From assembly GCA_947499505.1 (NCBI GenBank), contig CANMOQ010000001.1:1346037-1410036 (forward strand): a stretch of DNA of 64,000 nt, given 5' to 3'. This document shows, one piece after another, positions 1 to 8,791 of the stretch. A program made the position numbers and the translations under genes. The notes under the pieces were generated by a model. That model made no database searches. It saw only the letters and a list, made by a program, of their open reading frames with translations, and had not been told where the DNA came from. Source of the stretch: an uncultured Erythrobacter sp. (GTDB lineage Bacteria; Pseudomonadota; Alphaproteobacteria; Sphingomonadales; Sphingomonadaceae). The first letter of the stretch is position 1; each line of letters opens with the position of its first letter.

Positions 1-486
1 TGTTGCTGTCATGGTCATGGCCACGCGCGCTTGCTGGTCAAATTGCTCATTGTTGATGTCGAACTCAACATCGGCAGTGAAGCTTTCGTCGGTCGCAGAG
101 GCGATAAATTTGGTTTTGATATCGCCTTGCGGTGCGCCCTGGCACTCCATCTCAAGATCAATCGATGTGTCTGAATCCTCGCGGGAAATTTCGGTGCAAG
201 TTCCGCCCATGCCTTTACCCATTTCCTCGACCGCATCTTTCCACTCTGGCGCGCCCTCTTGCTCGCCCATGCAGAAACTTTGGCCATTGCCGGATGCTTG
301 CTCCATCTGGCTACGGACCTGCTCTTGCTGAGCCTCATCCATGCCGGGAAAGGACAGCTCAGTGACTTTAATTTCTTGAGAGTACATGCCAGCATCCGGC
401 TGACCATCCGGGGCTGCTTCGCCGCCGCAAGCGGACAAAGCGAGGGCAGATGCGAACGTCAGTGCGGTGAGGATAGGCTTGTTCAT
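1..486 (-). CDS. DUF3617-like lipoprotein, 3' end outside window
   Basis: This reverse-strand frame runs open from an ATG at 484-486 to the window edge, giving 162 codons without a stop, so the C-terminus is missing. The N-terminus is a lipoprotein signal: a hydrophobic stretch from about residue 5 followed by the lipobox LSAC with the acceptor Cys at residue 20 and then GGEAAPDG. The mature part is acidic and Gln/Glu-rich with two further cysteines near residues 73 and 97, resembling the DUF3617 family common in Sphingomonadales. The family role is unknown. It is co-directional with and downstream of cobS, 75 nt away, so it may or may not share its transcript. The family call is by general resemblance only. 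Confidence 0.75.
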   Translation of the reverse strand, partial: MNKPILTALTFASALALSACGGEAAPDGQPDAGMYSQEIKVTELSFPGMDEAQQEQVRSQMEQASGNGQSFCMGEQEGAPEWKDAVEEMGKGMGGTCTEISREDSDTSIDLEMECQGAPQGDIKTKFIASATDESFTADVEFDINNEQFDQQARVAMTMTAT

Positions 487-561
487 GGTAATTTCCTTTG
501 CGACCATAAGGATAGATCAGGGTCTTTTAGACCGCACTCTGCATGTTTCTAGGGAGTCGTA

Positions 562-1554
562 TTAACCAGTCTTCGCGATGCCCTCAGGCAAATCTTCGTT
601 GAAGACCCGCTGGTAATATTCGCTCACCAGAACGCGCTCTGCCTCATCACATTTGTTGAGGAACGAGAGGCGGAATGCAAAACCGAGGTTCTTGAAGATC
701 GCGGCATTTTGCGCCCAAGTGATGACCGTGCGCGGGCTCATCACGGTGGAGATATCGCCGTTCATAAAGCCTTGGCGGGTCAAGTCCGCAACCTTGACCA
801 TATCCGCAATTACCGCATCATCAGTGTCCGGCGTTTTCGATTTAACGATCTTCTGCTCGGTTTCTGCAGGCAGATAGTTGAGCGCGACCACGATGTTCCA
901 ACGGTCCATCTGTGCTTGGTTGATTGCCTGCGTCCCATGATACAGCCCGCTGGTATCGCCCAGGCCAACCGTGTTGGTCGTTGCGAACAGGCGAAAATAT
1001 GGGTTCGGCGTGATCACTCGGTTTTGATCAAGCAGGGTCAGGCGGCCATCAAATTCCAGAATGCGCTGGATAACGAACATCACATCCGGGCGGCCAGCAT
1101 CATATTCGTCAAAGGTCAGCGCAACCGGGTGCTGCAGCGCCCATGGAAGAATGCCTTCCTTAAACTCGGTGACTTGCAGGCCGTCTTTTAGCACGATCGC
1201 ATCGCGCCCAATCAGGTCGATCCGGCTGATATGCGCGTCCAAGTTCACGCGGACACTGGGCCAATTAAGCCGCGCGGCCACTTGTTCGATATGCGTCGAT
1301 TTACCCGTGCCGTGATAGCCCTGAACCATCACGCGGCGGTTGTGCTCAAAACCGGCCAAGATCGCCAGCGTTGTGTCGGGATCGAAGACATAGCTCTCGT
1401 CGATCTCTGGCACATGCGCCTCTGCCACGCTGAAGGCGGGCACTTGCCAATCGACATCAATGCCAAATGTGTCGCGCACATCGACCGTCGTGTCGGGCTG
1501 AGGGGGAAGCGCGCTGCCGGCGCTGTCGAAGCTGGTGTCTGCAGGAGAATTCAT
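562..1554 (-). CDS. cobS: Cobaltochelatase subunit CobS-like AAA+ ATPase
   Basis: The 330-residue protein is a MoxR/CobS-type AAA+ ATPase. A Walker A motif GYHGTGKST lies near residues 79-87 and a Walker B-like LTFDEYD near 146-152. The N-terminal segment with [14 protein letters not shown] is characteristic of CobS. In aerobic cobalamin synthesis CobS forms an ATP-driven chaperone ring with CobT that drives cobalt insertion by CobN. I take the ATG at 1554, preceded by AGGCGG on the reverse strand; a GTG three codons upstream is an alternative. CobT and CobN are not in the window, so a cobalt role is inferred from family. Proximity to a J-domain gene and bolA fits the usual alphaproteobacterial cobST neighbourhood. 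Confidence 0.9.
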   Translation of the reverse strand: MNSPADTSFDSAGSALPPQPDTTVDVRDTFGIDVDWQVPAFSVAEAHVPEIDESYVFDPDTTLAILAGFEHNRRVMVQGYHGTGKSTHIEQVAARLNWPSVRVNLDAHISRIDLIGRDAIVLKDGLQVTEFKEGILPWALQHPVALTFDEYDAGRPDVMFVIQRILEFDGRLTLLDQNRVITPNPYFRLFATTNTVGLGDTSGLYHGTQAINQAQMDRWNIVVALNYLPAETEQKIVKSKTPDTDDAVIADMVKVADLTRQGFMNGDISTVMSPRTVITWAQNAAIFKNLGFAFRLSFLNKCDEAERVLVSEYYQRVFNEDLPEGIAKTG

Positions 1555-1654
1555 TACCAGCACCGCCTATCGTGAGGAGCGGCTAGCTGCAAGTATCCCA
1601 TAACAATCAATCGCCAACATTTTCAAATGCCACGTCATCCCTATATGATGCGCT

Positions 1655-2494
1655 ATGGCTGATCCAATTGAAAAACTGCGATTGAAACTGGTTCAGCAAG
1701 TTCGCGATGTCTTCAACGATGCCAGCGCCGGGCAAAAGCCAGAGCCGCCATCGGACGAGGCTTTGTTTGAGCGCGACACCCCGATCCGCATGGTGCATGC
1801 CGATCTGGTCGGGATGATGACGGGCGGCATTCGCAGCCTGCTGCTGCAAATGCTCCACCCGCATGCGCTTCAAGGCGTGCTCGACCATTCGAACTTTCGC
1901 GAAGATATGCATGGCCGCCTGCGCCGCACGGCAAAGTTCATTGCAGTCACCACCTTTGGCCACCGCGACCGCGCAATGGCGGCAATAGAGCGGGTCAATG
2001 GTATCCATGCTCAGGTGACCGGAACTCTGCCGGATGGATCTTCTTACATCGCGAATGATCCGCGCACGCTCGCTTGGGTGCATGTGGCCGAGGCGCAGAG
2101 TTTCCTGGCGGGATATATGCGCCATGTGCGGCCGAATATGCCGCGCAGCGAGCAGGATGAGTATTACCGCCAGTTTGCGGTGATCGCCCGCGCTCTGGGC
2201 GCAGACCCTGTGCCGGAGACCCGGGCAGAGGCCGATGCAATTTTTCGCGAGCTGCGCGTTGATCTGCGCCCATCCCCGGAGGCGCGCGAGATCGCTAATC
2301 TGGTGCTGAATCAAAAACCGGAAGGCACACCGCCGGGCGTGCAAGCCATGCTGGGCGGAGATGCGGTGGCCATGTTGCCGCCATGGGGCAGAAGCATGCT
2401 GGGGCTTAACGCACCCGGTCTCAGCGCCATCCCCGCGCGCGCCGCGACATGGGGCATGGGCCGGACCTTGCGCTGGGCGTTTCGGCAGACTTGA
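1655..2494 (+). CDS. MpaB / DUF2236 family oxygenase-like protein
   Basis: The 279-residue protein matches the DUF2236 (oxygenase MpaB, latex-clearing protein-like) family in its overall pattern: an N-terminal region with IRMVHADLVGMMTGG, a conserved HPHALQGVLDHSNF segment, and a later RTLAWVHVAEAQSFL segment. Members use haem or unknown cofactors, and MpaB acts in mycophenolic acid synthesis; the bacterial substrates are mostly unknown. Histidines at HPHA, DHS and WVH are the plausible metal or haem ligands. There is no signal peptide or clear membrane segment. It diverges from cobS, with about 100 nt between starts. No strong Shine-Dalgarno is visible before the ATG. Confidence 0.8.
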   Translation: MADPIEKLRLKLVQQVRDVFNDASAGQKPEPPSDEALFERDTPIRMVHADLVGMMTGGIRSLLLQMLHPHALQGVLDHSNFREDMHGRLRRTAKFIAVTTFGHRDRAMAAIERVNGIHAQVTGTLPDGSSYIANDPRTLAWVHVAEAQSFLAGYMRHVRPNMPRSEQDEYYRQFAVIARALGADPVPETRAEADAIFRELRVDLRPSPEAREIANLVLNQKPEGTPPGVQAMLGGDAVAMLPPWGRSMLGLNAPGLSAIPARAATWGMGRTLRWAFRQT

Positions 2495-2550
2495 CCCGAA
2501 TTCGCCAAATTGCTGCTATATAGATCCGCCGGATTTGAGGGAGGATTGAA

Positions 2551-2907
2551 ATGTACGTAGCTGTAGCAGCGCTCTCAGTGCCTGAGGAAAACCGCGAAAA
2601 GTATCTCGAAGCCGCCGAGTTCATGGCCAATTGGTCGATGGATCACGGCGCATTGGAAGTGATGGAAGCCTGGGAGCTTGAGGTTCCCGACGGCAAAGCC
2701 ACAGATTATCGCAAGGCAGTAAATGCGCCCGCCGGGGAGAAGATCGTGACCGGCTGGGTGATCTGGCCTGATAAGGCAACCTTCGACAAAGCCAATGAAG
2801 CGATGATGGCGGGCGAAGGTTTTGAAAACCACTCTGGCGAGATGCCATTCGATGGTTCTCGCTTGATCTATGGCGGGTTTGAGCCCCTTCTGACCAAGGG
2901 TCGCTAG
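2551..2907 (+). CDS. DUF1428 family protein
   Basis: This 118-residue protein begins with an ATG preceded by a strong GGAGGA ribosome-binding site. Its sequence, starting MYVAVAALSVP and including WVIWPDKATFDKANEAMM and the C-terminal DGSRLIYGGFEPLL, is typical of DUF1428 (YbaA-like), a small alpha/beta dimeric-barrel fold protein. The function is not established. It follows the DUF2236 gene by 56 nt on the same strand and could be co-transcribed. Length and motifs are those of a complete family member. Confidence 0.85.
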   Translation: MYVAVAALSVPEENREKYLEAAEFMANWSMDHGALEVMEAWELEVPDGKATDYRKAVNAPAGEKIVTGWVIWPDKATFDKANEAMMAGEGFENHSGEMPFDGSRLIYGGFEPLLTKGR

Positions 2908-2910
2908 GGC

Positions 2911-3516
2911 TTAAGTAAAAGCGCGCGCTTTGCGCAGCAATTGATAGGCCTCCACAACCTTGCCCAGGCGCGCTTCATATTTGCGGTCCCCGCCATTGCG
3001 GTCTGGGTGATACCGCCGCACGAGCTCTGAATATCGCTGGCGCAGGCGCGGCCGATCAGTATCTCGCCCAAGCCCCATCGTCTCAAGCGCGCCGATCTCT
3101 TCCGCAGAGAAACGCACACCGCCAAAGCCATTGGGAGCAGCCTGCGCGTCCCGCCTGGCGCGCCCCTTTATCCCGGCGGCCCGCGCGGAGATCGCGTCCA
3201 AGGGATCATCAAAATCGGCCCAGCGCGGCATACCATCAATGCCAGCAGTTGGCTTGAAACTCGGACTTTCGGTCTTCCAGCCGGATGCCGGCGATTGCGC
3301 CGCAAGAATTTCCTCTGCGTTCATGCCTTCGAACCAGTCATAACCCGAATTGAACTGGCGCACGTGCTCCAGACACATCCAGCGCCATTCGCCGGGTCCG
3401 TCAAAGCCATTGGGGCGGTTGCCAGGCGCGCGAAACTCGCCAGCCTCCTCGCAGCCCGGGGCTTCGCAATCGCGTGCAGCGTCTTCGTGACGTCCATGAA
3501 ACTTGGCAGAGCGCAT
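2911..3516 (-). CDS. J-domain (DnaJ-like) protein
   Basis: I start this at the ATG at 3516, giving 201 residues; the longer open frame upstream overlaps bolA and looks non-coding. The N-terminal half has paired cysteines (CEAPGCEEAG, then a WMCLEHV segment), as in alphaproteobacterial J-domain proteins of this kind. The C-terminus carries the J domain with the diagnostic HPD motif in YHPDRNGGD, preceded by LRQRYSELVRR. J domains stimulate the ATPase of an Hsp70 partner, here presumably DnaK; the specific client is unknown. The gene diverges from bolA over a 50-nt gap, a recurrent arrangement next to cobST in alphaproteobacteria. Confidence 0.88.
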   Translation of the reverse strand: MRSAKFHGRHEDAARDCEAPGCEEAGEFRAPGNRPNGFDGPGEWRWMCLEHVRQFNSGYDWFEGMNAEEILAAQSPASGWKTESPSFKPTAGIDGMPRWADFDDPLDAISARAAGIKGRARRDAQAAPNGFGGVRFSAEEIGALETMGLGRDTDRPRLRQRYSELVRRYHPDRNGGDRKYEARLGKVVEAYQLLRKARAFT

Positions 3517-3566
3517 GAAAATAGAGCATGGGGTCTGTGAACACCAAATCCAAGAGAGAGAACGCG

Positions 3567-3839
3567 ATGAACGGCTCAATTGCCCAAGAAATGTCACAAC
3601 TGCTGACGGAGGCTTTTTCGCCAAGCAAGCTCGATATCATCAATGATAGCGCTCAGCACTCTGGCCACGCCGGGGATGATGGCAGCGGCGAATCGCACTT
3701 TACCATCGTGATCGAAGCGGCGGCATTTGCCGAAATGAACCGGCTCGCCCGGCAGCGCGCCGTTATCGCTACTTTGGGTGACATTGTCGGCGAACGGGTG
3801 CATGCTGTTGCAATAAAGGCAAGCGTGCCGGAGAGTTAG
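3567..3839 (+). CDS. BolA family protein
   Basis: The 90-residue protein is a BolA/IbaG-type protein with the class-specific region SHFTIVIEAAAF and the C-terminal GERVHAVAIKAS segment containing the conserved histidine. BolA proteins bind [2Fe-2S] clusters with monothiol glutaredoxins, and some bind DNA. I chose the ATG at 3567 over an upstream GTG at 3528 because the family begins close to this point and an AGAGAGA purine tract precedes it. The first, shared promoter region is the short gap to the divergent J-domain gene. No glutaredoxin gene is nearby. Confidence 0.88.
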   Translation: MNGSIAQEMSQLLTEAFSPSKLDIINDSAQHSGHAGDDGSGESHFTIVIEAAAFAEMNRLARQRAVIATLGDIVGERVHAVAIKASVPES

Positions 3840-3913
3840 AGCGAGCCAATCGCCAAACTTGTGCAGGGAAGCTGGGGAGCAGAGACAATGCGAGCTAATG
3901 ATCAGGTGAACTG

Positions 3914-4753
3914 ATGCTGCTGTCTCGCACCTACCACCCCTCGCCCGAAGTCGCGCCCTACATCAGGCGGTTTTATGTGTTTCAGGCGCAATTGCCCGAC
4001 GCCATGGTGATAGAGGATTTTCTGCTGTCAGAGACCGCCTTTGTGCGCTGCTTGGTTGAGGGTGATTGGTCCGGCGAAGTGGCTCCCGGAGAATGGTCCC
4101 GGCCCAGCGACACTCTGCTGTTTGGGGCCAATGCAGGGCCGTTTAAGGTCCGGGTAAAGGGCAGCTTCAACGTTGTTGGATTTGCCATTCGGCCCAGTGC
4201 TTGGCGCGCTTTGTTCGCCAAGCCACACGCCGAATATGTCGACCGTCTGCTGCCTCTGGCGGAAGAGTGGGACGATCTGGCCAGCGAATTGCAGCGCGGT
4301 ATCAATGCGGCGGACAATGACGAGGCGAAAGTTGCCGCGATGGAAGCCATTATCCTGCGCCGGATCGAGGAACATGGGCACCCACAGGTCGACAAGCAGC
4401 TCGCCAAGTTTGAGGTATTCGCCCGCAGAGACAGCATGATCAGGATCGACCAGGCCGCCGACGAAATCGGCATTTCCATCCGCCAGCTAGAACGCCGATG
4501 CAAGGATGCCTTTGGGCTGACGCCAAAGGGGGTTTTGAGGCGCAGCAAGTTCCTCGACATGGCGGCGGCGATGCGCGGGTTTGGCAATGCCAGCGAGAAG
4601 GATTTGGCGGAACTGCGCTATTTCGATCAGTCGCATCTCAACCGAGAGTTTCGCAAATTCACGCGGATGACACCCGGGCAATTCAAGAATGCCGTAACGC
4701 CATTGCAGACCGCCGGCCTGAAGCTGCGCGAAGAAAGCCGGAACGAGGACTAA
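3914..4753 (+). CDS. AraC family transcriptional regulator
   Basis: The 279-residue protein has a variable N-terminal sensing domain of the DUF6597 type (YHPSPEVAPYIRRFYVFQ at the start) and a C-terminal AraC DNA-binding domain. The helix-turn-helix pair lies around residues 175-265, with IDQAADEIGISIRQLERRC and the second-helix signature YFDQSHLNREFRKFTRMTPG. An AGGTGA site precedes the ATG. It is followed on the same strand by NUDIX, SDR and hydrolase genes with gaps of 5-6 nt, so it may control, or be transcribed with, that cluster. The ligand is unknown. Confidence 0.9.
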   Translation: MLLSRTYHPSPEVAPYIRRFYVFQAQLPDAMVIEDFLLSETAFVRCLVEGDWSGEVAPGEWSRPSDTLLFGANAGPFKVRVKGSFNVVGFAIRPSAWRALFAKPHAEYVDRLLPLAEEWDDLASELQRGINAADNDEAKVAAMEAIILRRIEEHGHPQVDKQLAKFEVFARRDSMIRIDQAADEIGISIRQLERRCKDAFGLTPKGVLRRSKFLDMAAAMRGFGNASEKDLAELRYFDQSHLNREFRKFTRMTPGQFKNAVTPLQTAGLKLREESRNED

Positions 4754-4758
4754 GGCCC

Positions 4759-5205
4759 ATGCATAAACCAGCACAGAAGCGCATCCGGCGCGCCGCGAGG
4801 ATTATTGTTTTCAGCCCTGAAAACCGCGCTCTGATGTTCCGCTTTGATGTTGCGGACAGGCCCCCGTTTTGGGTAACCGCTGGCGGCGAATGCGAGGCAG
4901 GCGAGAGCTTTGAAGAAGGGGCGAAGCGCGAATTGCTGGAGGAGACCGGCATTCTCGCCAACCCAGGCCCGCAAATCGCCCAGATCGAGCCAGAATTCAT
5001 CACCGTCGAAGGCGAACCTGTGCGGGCGGATGAGCGCTATTTCATAGTGCGCGCGGACAGCGACCTCATCGACACCTCTCGTCACACCGATTTAGAGCGC
5101 AAAGTAATGACACAGCACCGCTGGTTCACCATGGACGAGCTTGAGAGCTGGCACGAAGCAATCTACCCAGAGAATATTGCAGCGCTGATCACGGCGCATG
5201 CCTGA
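4759..5205 (+). CDS. NUDIX hydrolase
   Basis: The 148-residue protein contains a perfect NUDIX box (GX5EX7REUXEEXGU) at about residues 43-65, including RELLEETGI, so the metal-binding catalytic helix is intact. NUDIX enzymes hydrolyse nucleoside diphosphates linked to another moiety; the substrate cannot be told from sequence. I start at the ATG at 4759, five bases after the AraC stop. The frame is open further upstream but overlaps the AraC gene without independent support. Its place in a tight row with an AraC regulator, SDR and hydrolase suggests co-transcription. Confidence 0.88.
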   Translation: MHKPAQKRIRRAARIIVFSPENRALMFRFDVADRPPFWVTAGGECEAGESFEEGAKRELLEETGILANPGPQIAQIEPEFITVEGEPVRADERYFIVRADSDLIDTSRHTDLERKVMTQHRWFTMDELESWHEAIYPENIAALITAHA

Positions 5206-5211
5206 TAAGAA

Positions 5212-6030
5212 ATGACAATGGACTACACCGGCAAAACCGTTTGGATCACTGGCGCATCATCGGGGATTGGTGCGGCGCTGTCGCGCGAGTTGGCGCGGCG
5301 CGGTGCGCATTTGATGTTGTCGGGCCGCGACAAAACTCGGTTGGCCGAGGTCGCGAAGGATTGCGGCGAGACATTGCTCCTGCCCTTTGACGTGCGCGAT
5401 GACGCTGCACTTGCCGATGCCACGGCCAAAGCAATCGCCTGGAAAGGCGGCGTTGATTTAGCGTTCGCGAATGCGGGCGTGTCTCAGCGCAGCCGCGCGC
5501 TCAATACAGATATGCAGGTTTACCGGGACATCATCGATATCGACCTCACCGCGCAGATCGCCTTCTCACAGGGCTTGATCGGACACATGGTCGAGCGAGG
5601 CTCTGGCGGCATCGCCTTTATCTCGTCCATCGCGGGCAAGGTCGGTGTACCGATGCGCACAGCCTATAGCGCGGTGAAGTTTGGCCTCGCTGGCTATGGC
5701 GACGCCCTACGCGGTGAACTGTCGCAATCAGGTGTCAATGTGCACATGATCTATCCCGGCTCCGTCGCCACCAATGTCGCGCGCAATGCTCTGACAGCGA
5801 ATGGCGAGAAACGGGGCCGCTCCGACGATGTGATCGACAATGGCATCTCAGCCGAAGATGCAGCGAACACCATGCTCGACGGGATTGCCGCCGGCGAGCG
5901 CGAGATCATCGTCGCGCAAGGAGCAGAGCTGGCAATGGGCGAGATGCGCCGCACACCCGACGCCTTGTTCGACCAGATCGCTGGTATGGTCGCCAGCGGC
6001 TATATGGAGAAAATGGAAGCAGAGGATTGA
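5212..6030 (+). CDS. SDR family NAD(P)-dependent oxidoreductase
   Basis: The 272-residue protein is a classical short-chain dehydrogenase/reductase. The nucleotide-binding motif TGASSGIG lies at residues 13-20, the structural NAG motif near residue 86, the catalytic Ser in FISSIAG near 139 and the YSAVK catalytic Tyr/Lys near 152-156. The substrate is unknown. A second ATG two codons downstream (5218) is an equally possible start. It follows the NUDIX gene by 6 nt and nearly abuts the next hydrolase gene, consistent with one transcript. Confidence 0.9.
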   Translation: MTMDYTGKTVWITGASSGIGAALSRELARRGAHLMLSGRDKTRLAEVAKDCGETLLLPFDVRDDAALADATAKAIAWKGGVDLAFANAGVSQRSRALNTDMQVYRDIIDIDLTAQIAFSQGLIGHMVERGSGGIAFISSIAGKVGVPMRTAYSAVKFGLAGYGDALRGELSQSGVNVHMIYPGSVATNVARNALTANGEKRGRSDDVIDNGISAEDAANTMLDGIAAGEREIIVAQGAELAMGEMRRTPDALFDQIAGMVASGYMEKMEAED

Positions 6031-6035
6031 GCGCG

Positions 6036-6923
6036 ATGGAACAAAAACGCGTGCACCTCACCAATGGCATTCATCTGGATGTGGTCGATGAAGGCCCGCT
6101 CGATGCCCCGGTCCTGATCTTTCTCCACGGCTTTCCTGAAAGCCACCGGACATGGCGCCATCAGATCGCGCATTTCAAGGATCGCTACCGCTGCATTGCG
6201 CCCGATCAGCGCGGCTATCGCGGATCATCCAAACCGCAGGAGGTCGACGCCTACACCCCGGACAAGCTGATCGGCGATATCTTCTTGCTCGCCGATGCGT
6301 TGAGCATTGGGAAATTCACGATTGTTGGCCATGATTGGGGCGGCGCGATTGCCTGGGGCGTGGCACTCGGCGGTCAGCATATGCGGGTCGAACGCGCGGT
6401 GATCGCCAATGCGCCGCATCCCTCGATCTTCCAGAAATTGCTCTACACTCATCCGGGCCAGCGCGAAGCAAGCCAATATATTCGCGGGTTTAAAGACACG
6501 GCGAATGATGCGCTGATCAAGAACCAAGGTCTGACCGGCCTGATGCTGCAAGAGGTGAAGTGGGACCGCCCGGCCGCGATGGAGCCGGAAGAACGCGAGG
6601 CCTTGCTGCGCGATTGGCAAAACCGCGATGCCGCCTTTGGCATGATCAATTATTACCGCGCCAGCCCGATCACTGTGCCGACAATGGATGAACCGTTTGA
6701 AGTGCCATCGGATTATACCGGGCCAGATCTGCCGCAACTGACCATCCCGACATTGGTGATCTGGGCGATGGACGACTTGGCTTTGCCTGCTGAAAACCTG
6801 GATGGATTGGACGAGCTCATTGACGACCTAACCATCGAGCAAGTGCAGGATTGCGGGCATTTCGTGCCATGGGAAGCGCCGGAAAAGGTCAATGCCGCAA
6901 TGGAGAAGTTCCTAGCCAACTAG
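6036..6923 (+). CDS. Alpha/beta hydrolase, epoxide hydrolase-like
   Basis: The 295-residue protein has the oxyanion-hole motif HGFPESH at 31-37 and the nucleophile elbow GHDWGG with Asp100, which is the epoxide hydrolase/haloalkane dehalogenase signature rather than a Ser esterase. A late Asp region (WAMDDLALP) and CGHFVPWE near the C-terminus supply the remaining acid and His of the triad. Epoxide opening to a diol is the most likely reaction; substrate unknown. I use ATG 6036, preceded by AGAGG, rather than the TTG at 6027 that overlaps the SDR stop. It is the last gene of the AraC-led row. Confidence 0.87.
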   Translation: MEQKRVHLTNGIHLDVVDEGPLDAPVLIFLHGFPESHRTWRHQIAHFKDRYRCIAPDQRGYRGSSKPQEVDAYTPDKLIGDIFLLADALSIGKFTIVGHDWGGAIAWGVALGGQHMRVERAVIANAPHPSIFQKLLYTHPGQREASQYIRGFKDTANDALIKNQGLTGLMLQEVKWDRPAAMEPEEREALLRDWQNRDAAFGMINYYRASPITVPTMDEPFEVPSDYTGPDLPQLTIPTLVIWAMDDLALPAENLDGLDELIDDLTIEQVQDCGHFVPWEAPEKVNAAMEKFLAN

Positions 6924-6930
6924 TCCAGCT

Positions 6931-7995
6931 CTAGCCCCCGCTCCACTCTACCCAGGCGCCGTGCGGATGTGCGTGTGCAAGGCAAACCTCCTCCTCTCCG
7001 CCCGGCCAATAACGCACGCGCAGTTCGTGGCGGAAAGTCGCAGGGTCGGTTTCAAGCGCTATCCATGCAAGCGGTTTCTCGGCGCTCGCCTTCTCGCCAG
7101 CCGCGATGACCGCGACCGTGATCTCGCTTTGGGTGCTTGCGGGCATATACTGCCACATGATCGAGTGAAACATGACGCGGGTCGTGCCGGGTTCTTGCGG
7201 CTTGGCCAATTGCTCCCGCACGAATTCGCCTGCATCCATTTGCACGACGTCAGGCGCGCGCTCGCTTGCGAGCTGAATCGCGGCATCAATCCGCTGCATT
7301 CGCTCCTGTGCGTCCGGCCAGACATAGCTTTTTAGCCGAAGGGCCGCGTCCGTATCGCTCAGATCAATCGGTCCAATATCGCAGCCGCAAATAGCGGTGA
7401 TGTCTATTTCGGCGGTCGGCGGCGATGCGCCTCGCCATTCAGGCATGATCTGCATTGGAGAGTTTGACGGTCCGCTTTCCGTCTCGCCCAAGCGGTAAAA
7501 ATAGCGGTCCATCATAGTGTTGACCCCGGCACTTGCGCCGAGTTCAAACATATCGAACTTCGCAGGCACCCGGCCAGCCAGCCACAACAGACCGGCCATG
7601 ATGCTGGCAGAGCGCCCGGCCTCATTGGTTTGCGGCGGACCATCGAGCCATGGGGCCAGCGCCGCATCATGCGCCTCCACCACCGAGCAAACCAGCGCAT
7701 CGACCTCCGCCTGATCAGTAATCTCGCCGCGATACACCAGGGCAAGACGGTCATCTGCACCGCTTAAAACCAAGTAATGCAAACCGCCTGCAATTCTAAG
7801 CGGCATGGCGTCTTTCAGAGTGAGGCCCGGCCAATTCGTCATCCGCTGTGCGACGGCAGTGTCGCCTTTTGCGGCCGCGGCCAGAGCCCGGACAATTCGC
7901 GCAGTACACGGCGCTCCGTTTTCCTCTGCATGGGTCGCCTGCCAGTCCAGCGCCGCGTCAAAGTCTGAGGTATCCATAATCGCCCCGTCACTCAT
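6931..7995 (-). CDS. DUF2332 family protein
   Basis: The 354-residue protein matches the DUF2332 family, uncharacterised proteins common in Alphaproteobacteria and Actinobacteria. Recognisable segments are an FELGASAGVNTMMDRY motif, resembling the glycine-rich start of a methyltransferase-like fold, and a later VMFHSIMWQYMP motif. No reaction is known. It converges with the epoxide hydrolase gene with only 7 nt between stops. The start ATG overlaps the stop of a five-codon mini-ORF created by a short direct repeat just upstream. Confidence 0.82.
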   Translation of the reverse strand: MSDGAIMDTSDFDAALDWQATHAEENGAPCTARIVRALAAAAKGDTAVAQRMTNWPGLTLKDAMPLRIAGGLHYLVLSGADDRLALVYRGEITDQAEVDALVCSVVEAHDAALAPWLDGPPQTNEAGRSASIMAGLLWLAGRVPAKFDMFELGASAGVNTMMDRYFYRLGETESGPSNSPMQIMPEWRGASPPTAEIDITAICGCDIGPIDLSDTDAALRLKSYVWPDAQERMQRIDAAIQLASERAPDVVQMDAGEFVREQLAKPQEPGTTRVMFHSIMWQYMPASTQSEITVAVIAAGEKASAEKPLAWIALETDPATFRHELRVRYWPGGEEEVCLAHAHPHGAWVEWSGG

Positions 7996-8010
7996 GCCCT
8001 GTCACTCATG
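7987..8010. repeat. 10-bp direct repeat creating a leader mini-ORF before the DUF2332 gene
   Basis: GTCACTCATG occurs at 7987-7996 and again at 8001-8010. On the reverse strand each copy supplies ATGAGTGAC: the downstream copy is the DUF2332 start (7995) and the upstream copy starts a frame at 8009 that reads M-S-D-R-A and stops at 7992. The stop overlaps the DUF2332 ATG in an ATGA arrangement. This could be a neutral duplication, a start-site alternative or a coupled leader peptide. Confidence 0.6.
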
Positions 8011-8110
8011 TAACGTGTCTCCTCGCTATGTTGGTGGCGCGATCAAAGGCAGGTTTACCTGATCGTCCGTGTTGCCCTTTGGCAGTGCAATGCCTAAGTG
8101 CGGCTCCGCA

Positions 8111-8791
8111 ATGACTACGGACAATTCAGGCCAGCTCACCTTTGCCATTCCCAAGGGGCGGATCCTCGATGAGGCTCTGCCTGTAATGGCGCGCGCCGGT
8201 GTTGAGCCCGAGGCCGCGTTTCACGACAAGAGCAACCGCGCGCTGAGCTTTGGCACAAATCGCGCCGATATGCGACTCATCCGGGTCCGGGCGTTTGATG
8301 TGGCGACCTTCGTGGCGCATGGCGCGGCGCAGGTTGGAATTGTTGGCTCCGACGTGATCGAAGAATTTGATTACGCTGATCTTTACGCGCCAGTTGACCT
8401 TGATATCGGCCATTGCCGCCTGTCGGTTGCGCAGCGTGTGGATGACACGGCAGAGCAATCGAGCGCGAGCCACCTGCGGGTTGCAACCAAGTATCCCAGC
8501 CTGACCCGGCGCCATTTCGAGGCGCAGGGCATTCAGGCCGAATGCGTGAAGCTCAATGGCGCGATGGAACTCGCCCCCTCACTTGGCCTCGCGCGTCAGA
8601 TTGTGGACCTGGTGTCGACCGGACGGACGCTGAAGGACAATGGCTTGGTCGAGACATCGAAGATCATCGACATCTCTGCCCGGCTGATCGTGAACCGTGC
8701 GGCGCTGAAAACCGATCCGCGTGTCGCTGAGCTTGTCGCCGCATTCCGCGCCGATATGGAAGCGCAAGCCGCCGAAAAGCAGTTCGCATAA
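8111..8791 (+). CDS. hisG: ATP phosphoribosyltransferase, short form
   Basis: HisG condenses ATP with PRPP in the first step of histidine synthesis. At about 226 residues from ATG 8111 it is the short form, which lacks the C-terminal regulatory domain and in known cases needs HisZ for activity and feedback control. Family segments seen are [17 protein letters not shown] at the N-terminus, GIVGSDVI, and the PRPP-binding [14 protein letters not shown]. An earlier GTG at 8069 and ATG at 8090 are possible starts but add non-conserved residues. The stop overlaps the hisD start by one base. No hisZ is in the window. Confidence 0.93.
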   Translation: MTTDNSGQLTFAIPKGRILDEALPVMARAGVEPEAAFHDKSNRALSFGTNRADMRLIRVRAFDVATFVAHGAAQVGIVGSDVIEEFDYADLYAPVDLDIGHCRLSVAQRVDDTAEQSSASHLRVATKYPSLTRRHFEAQGIQAECVKLNGAMELAPSLGLARQIVDLVSTGRTLKDNGLVETSKIIDISARLIVNRAALKTDPRVAELVAAFRADMEAQAAEKQFA

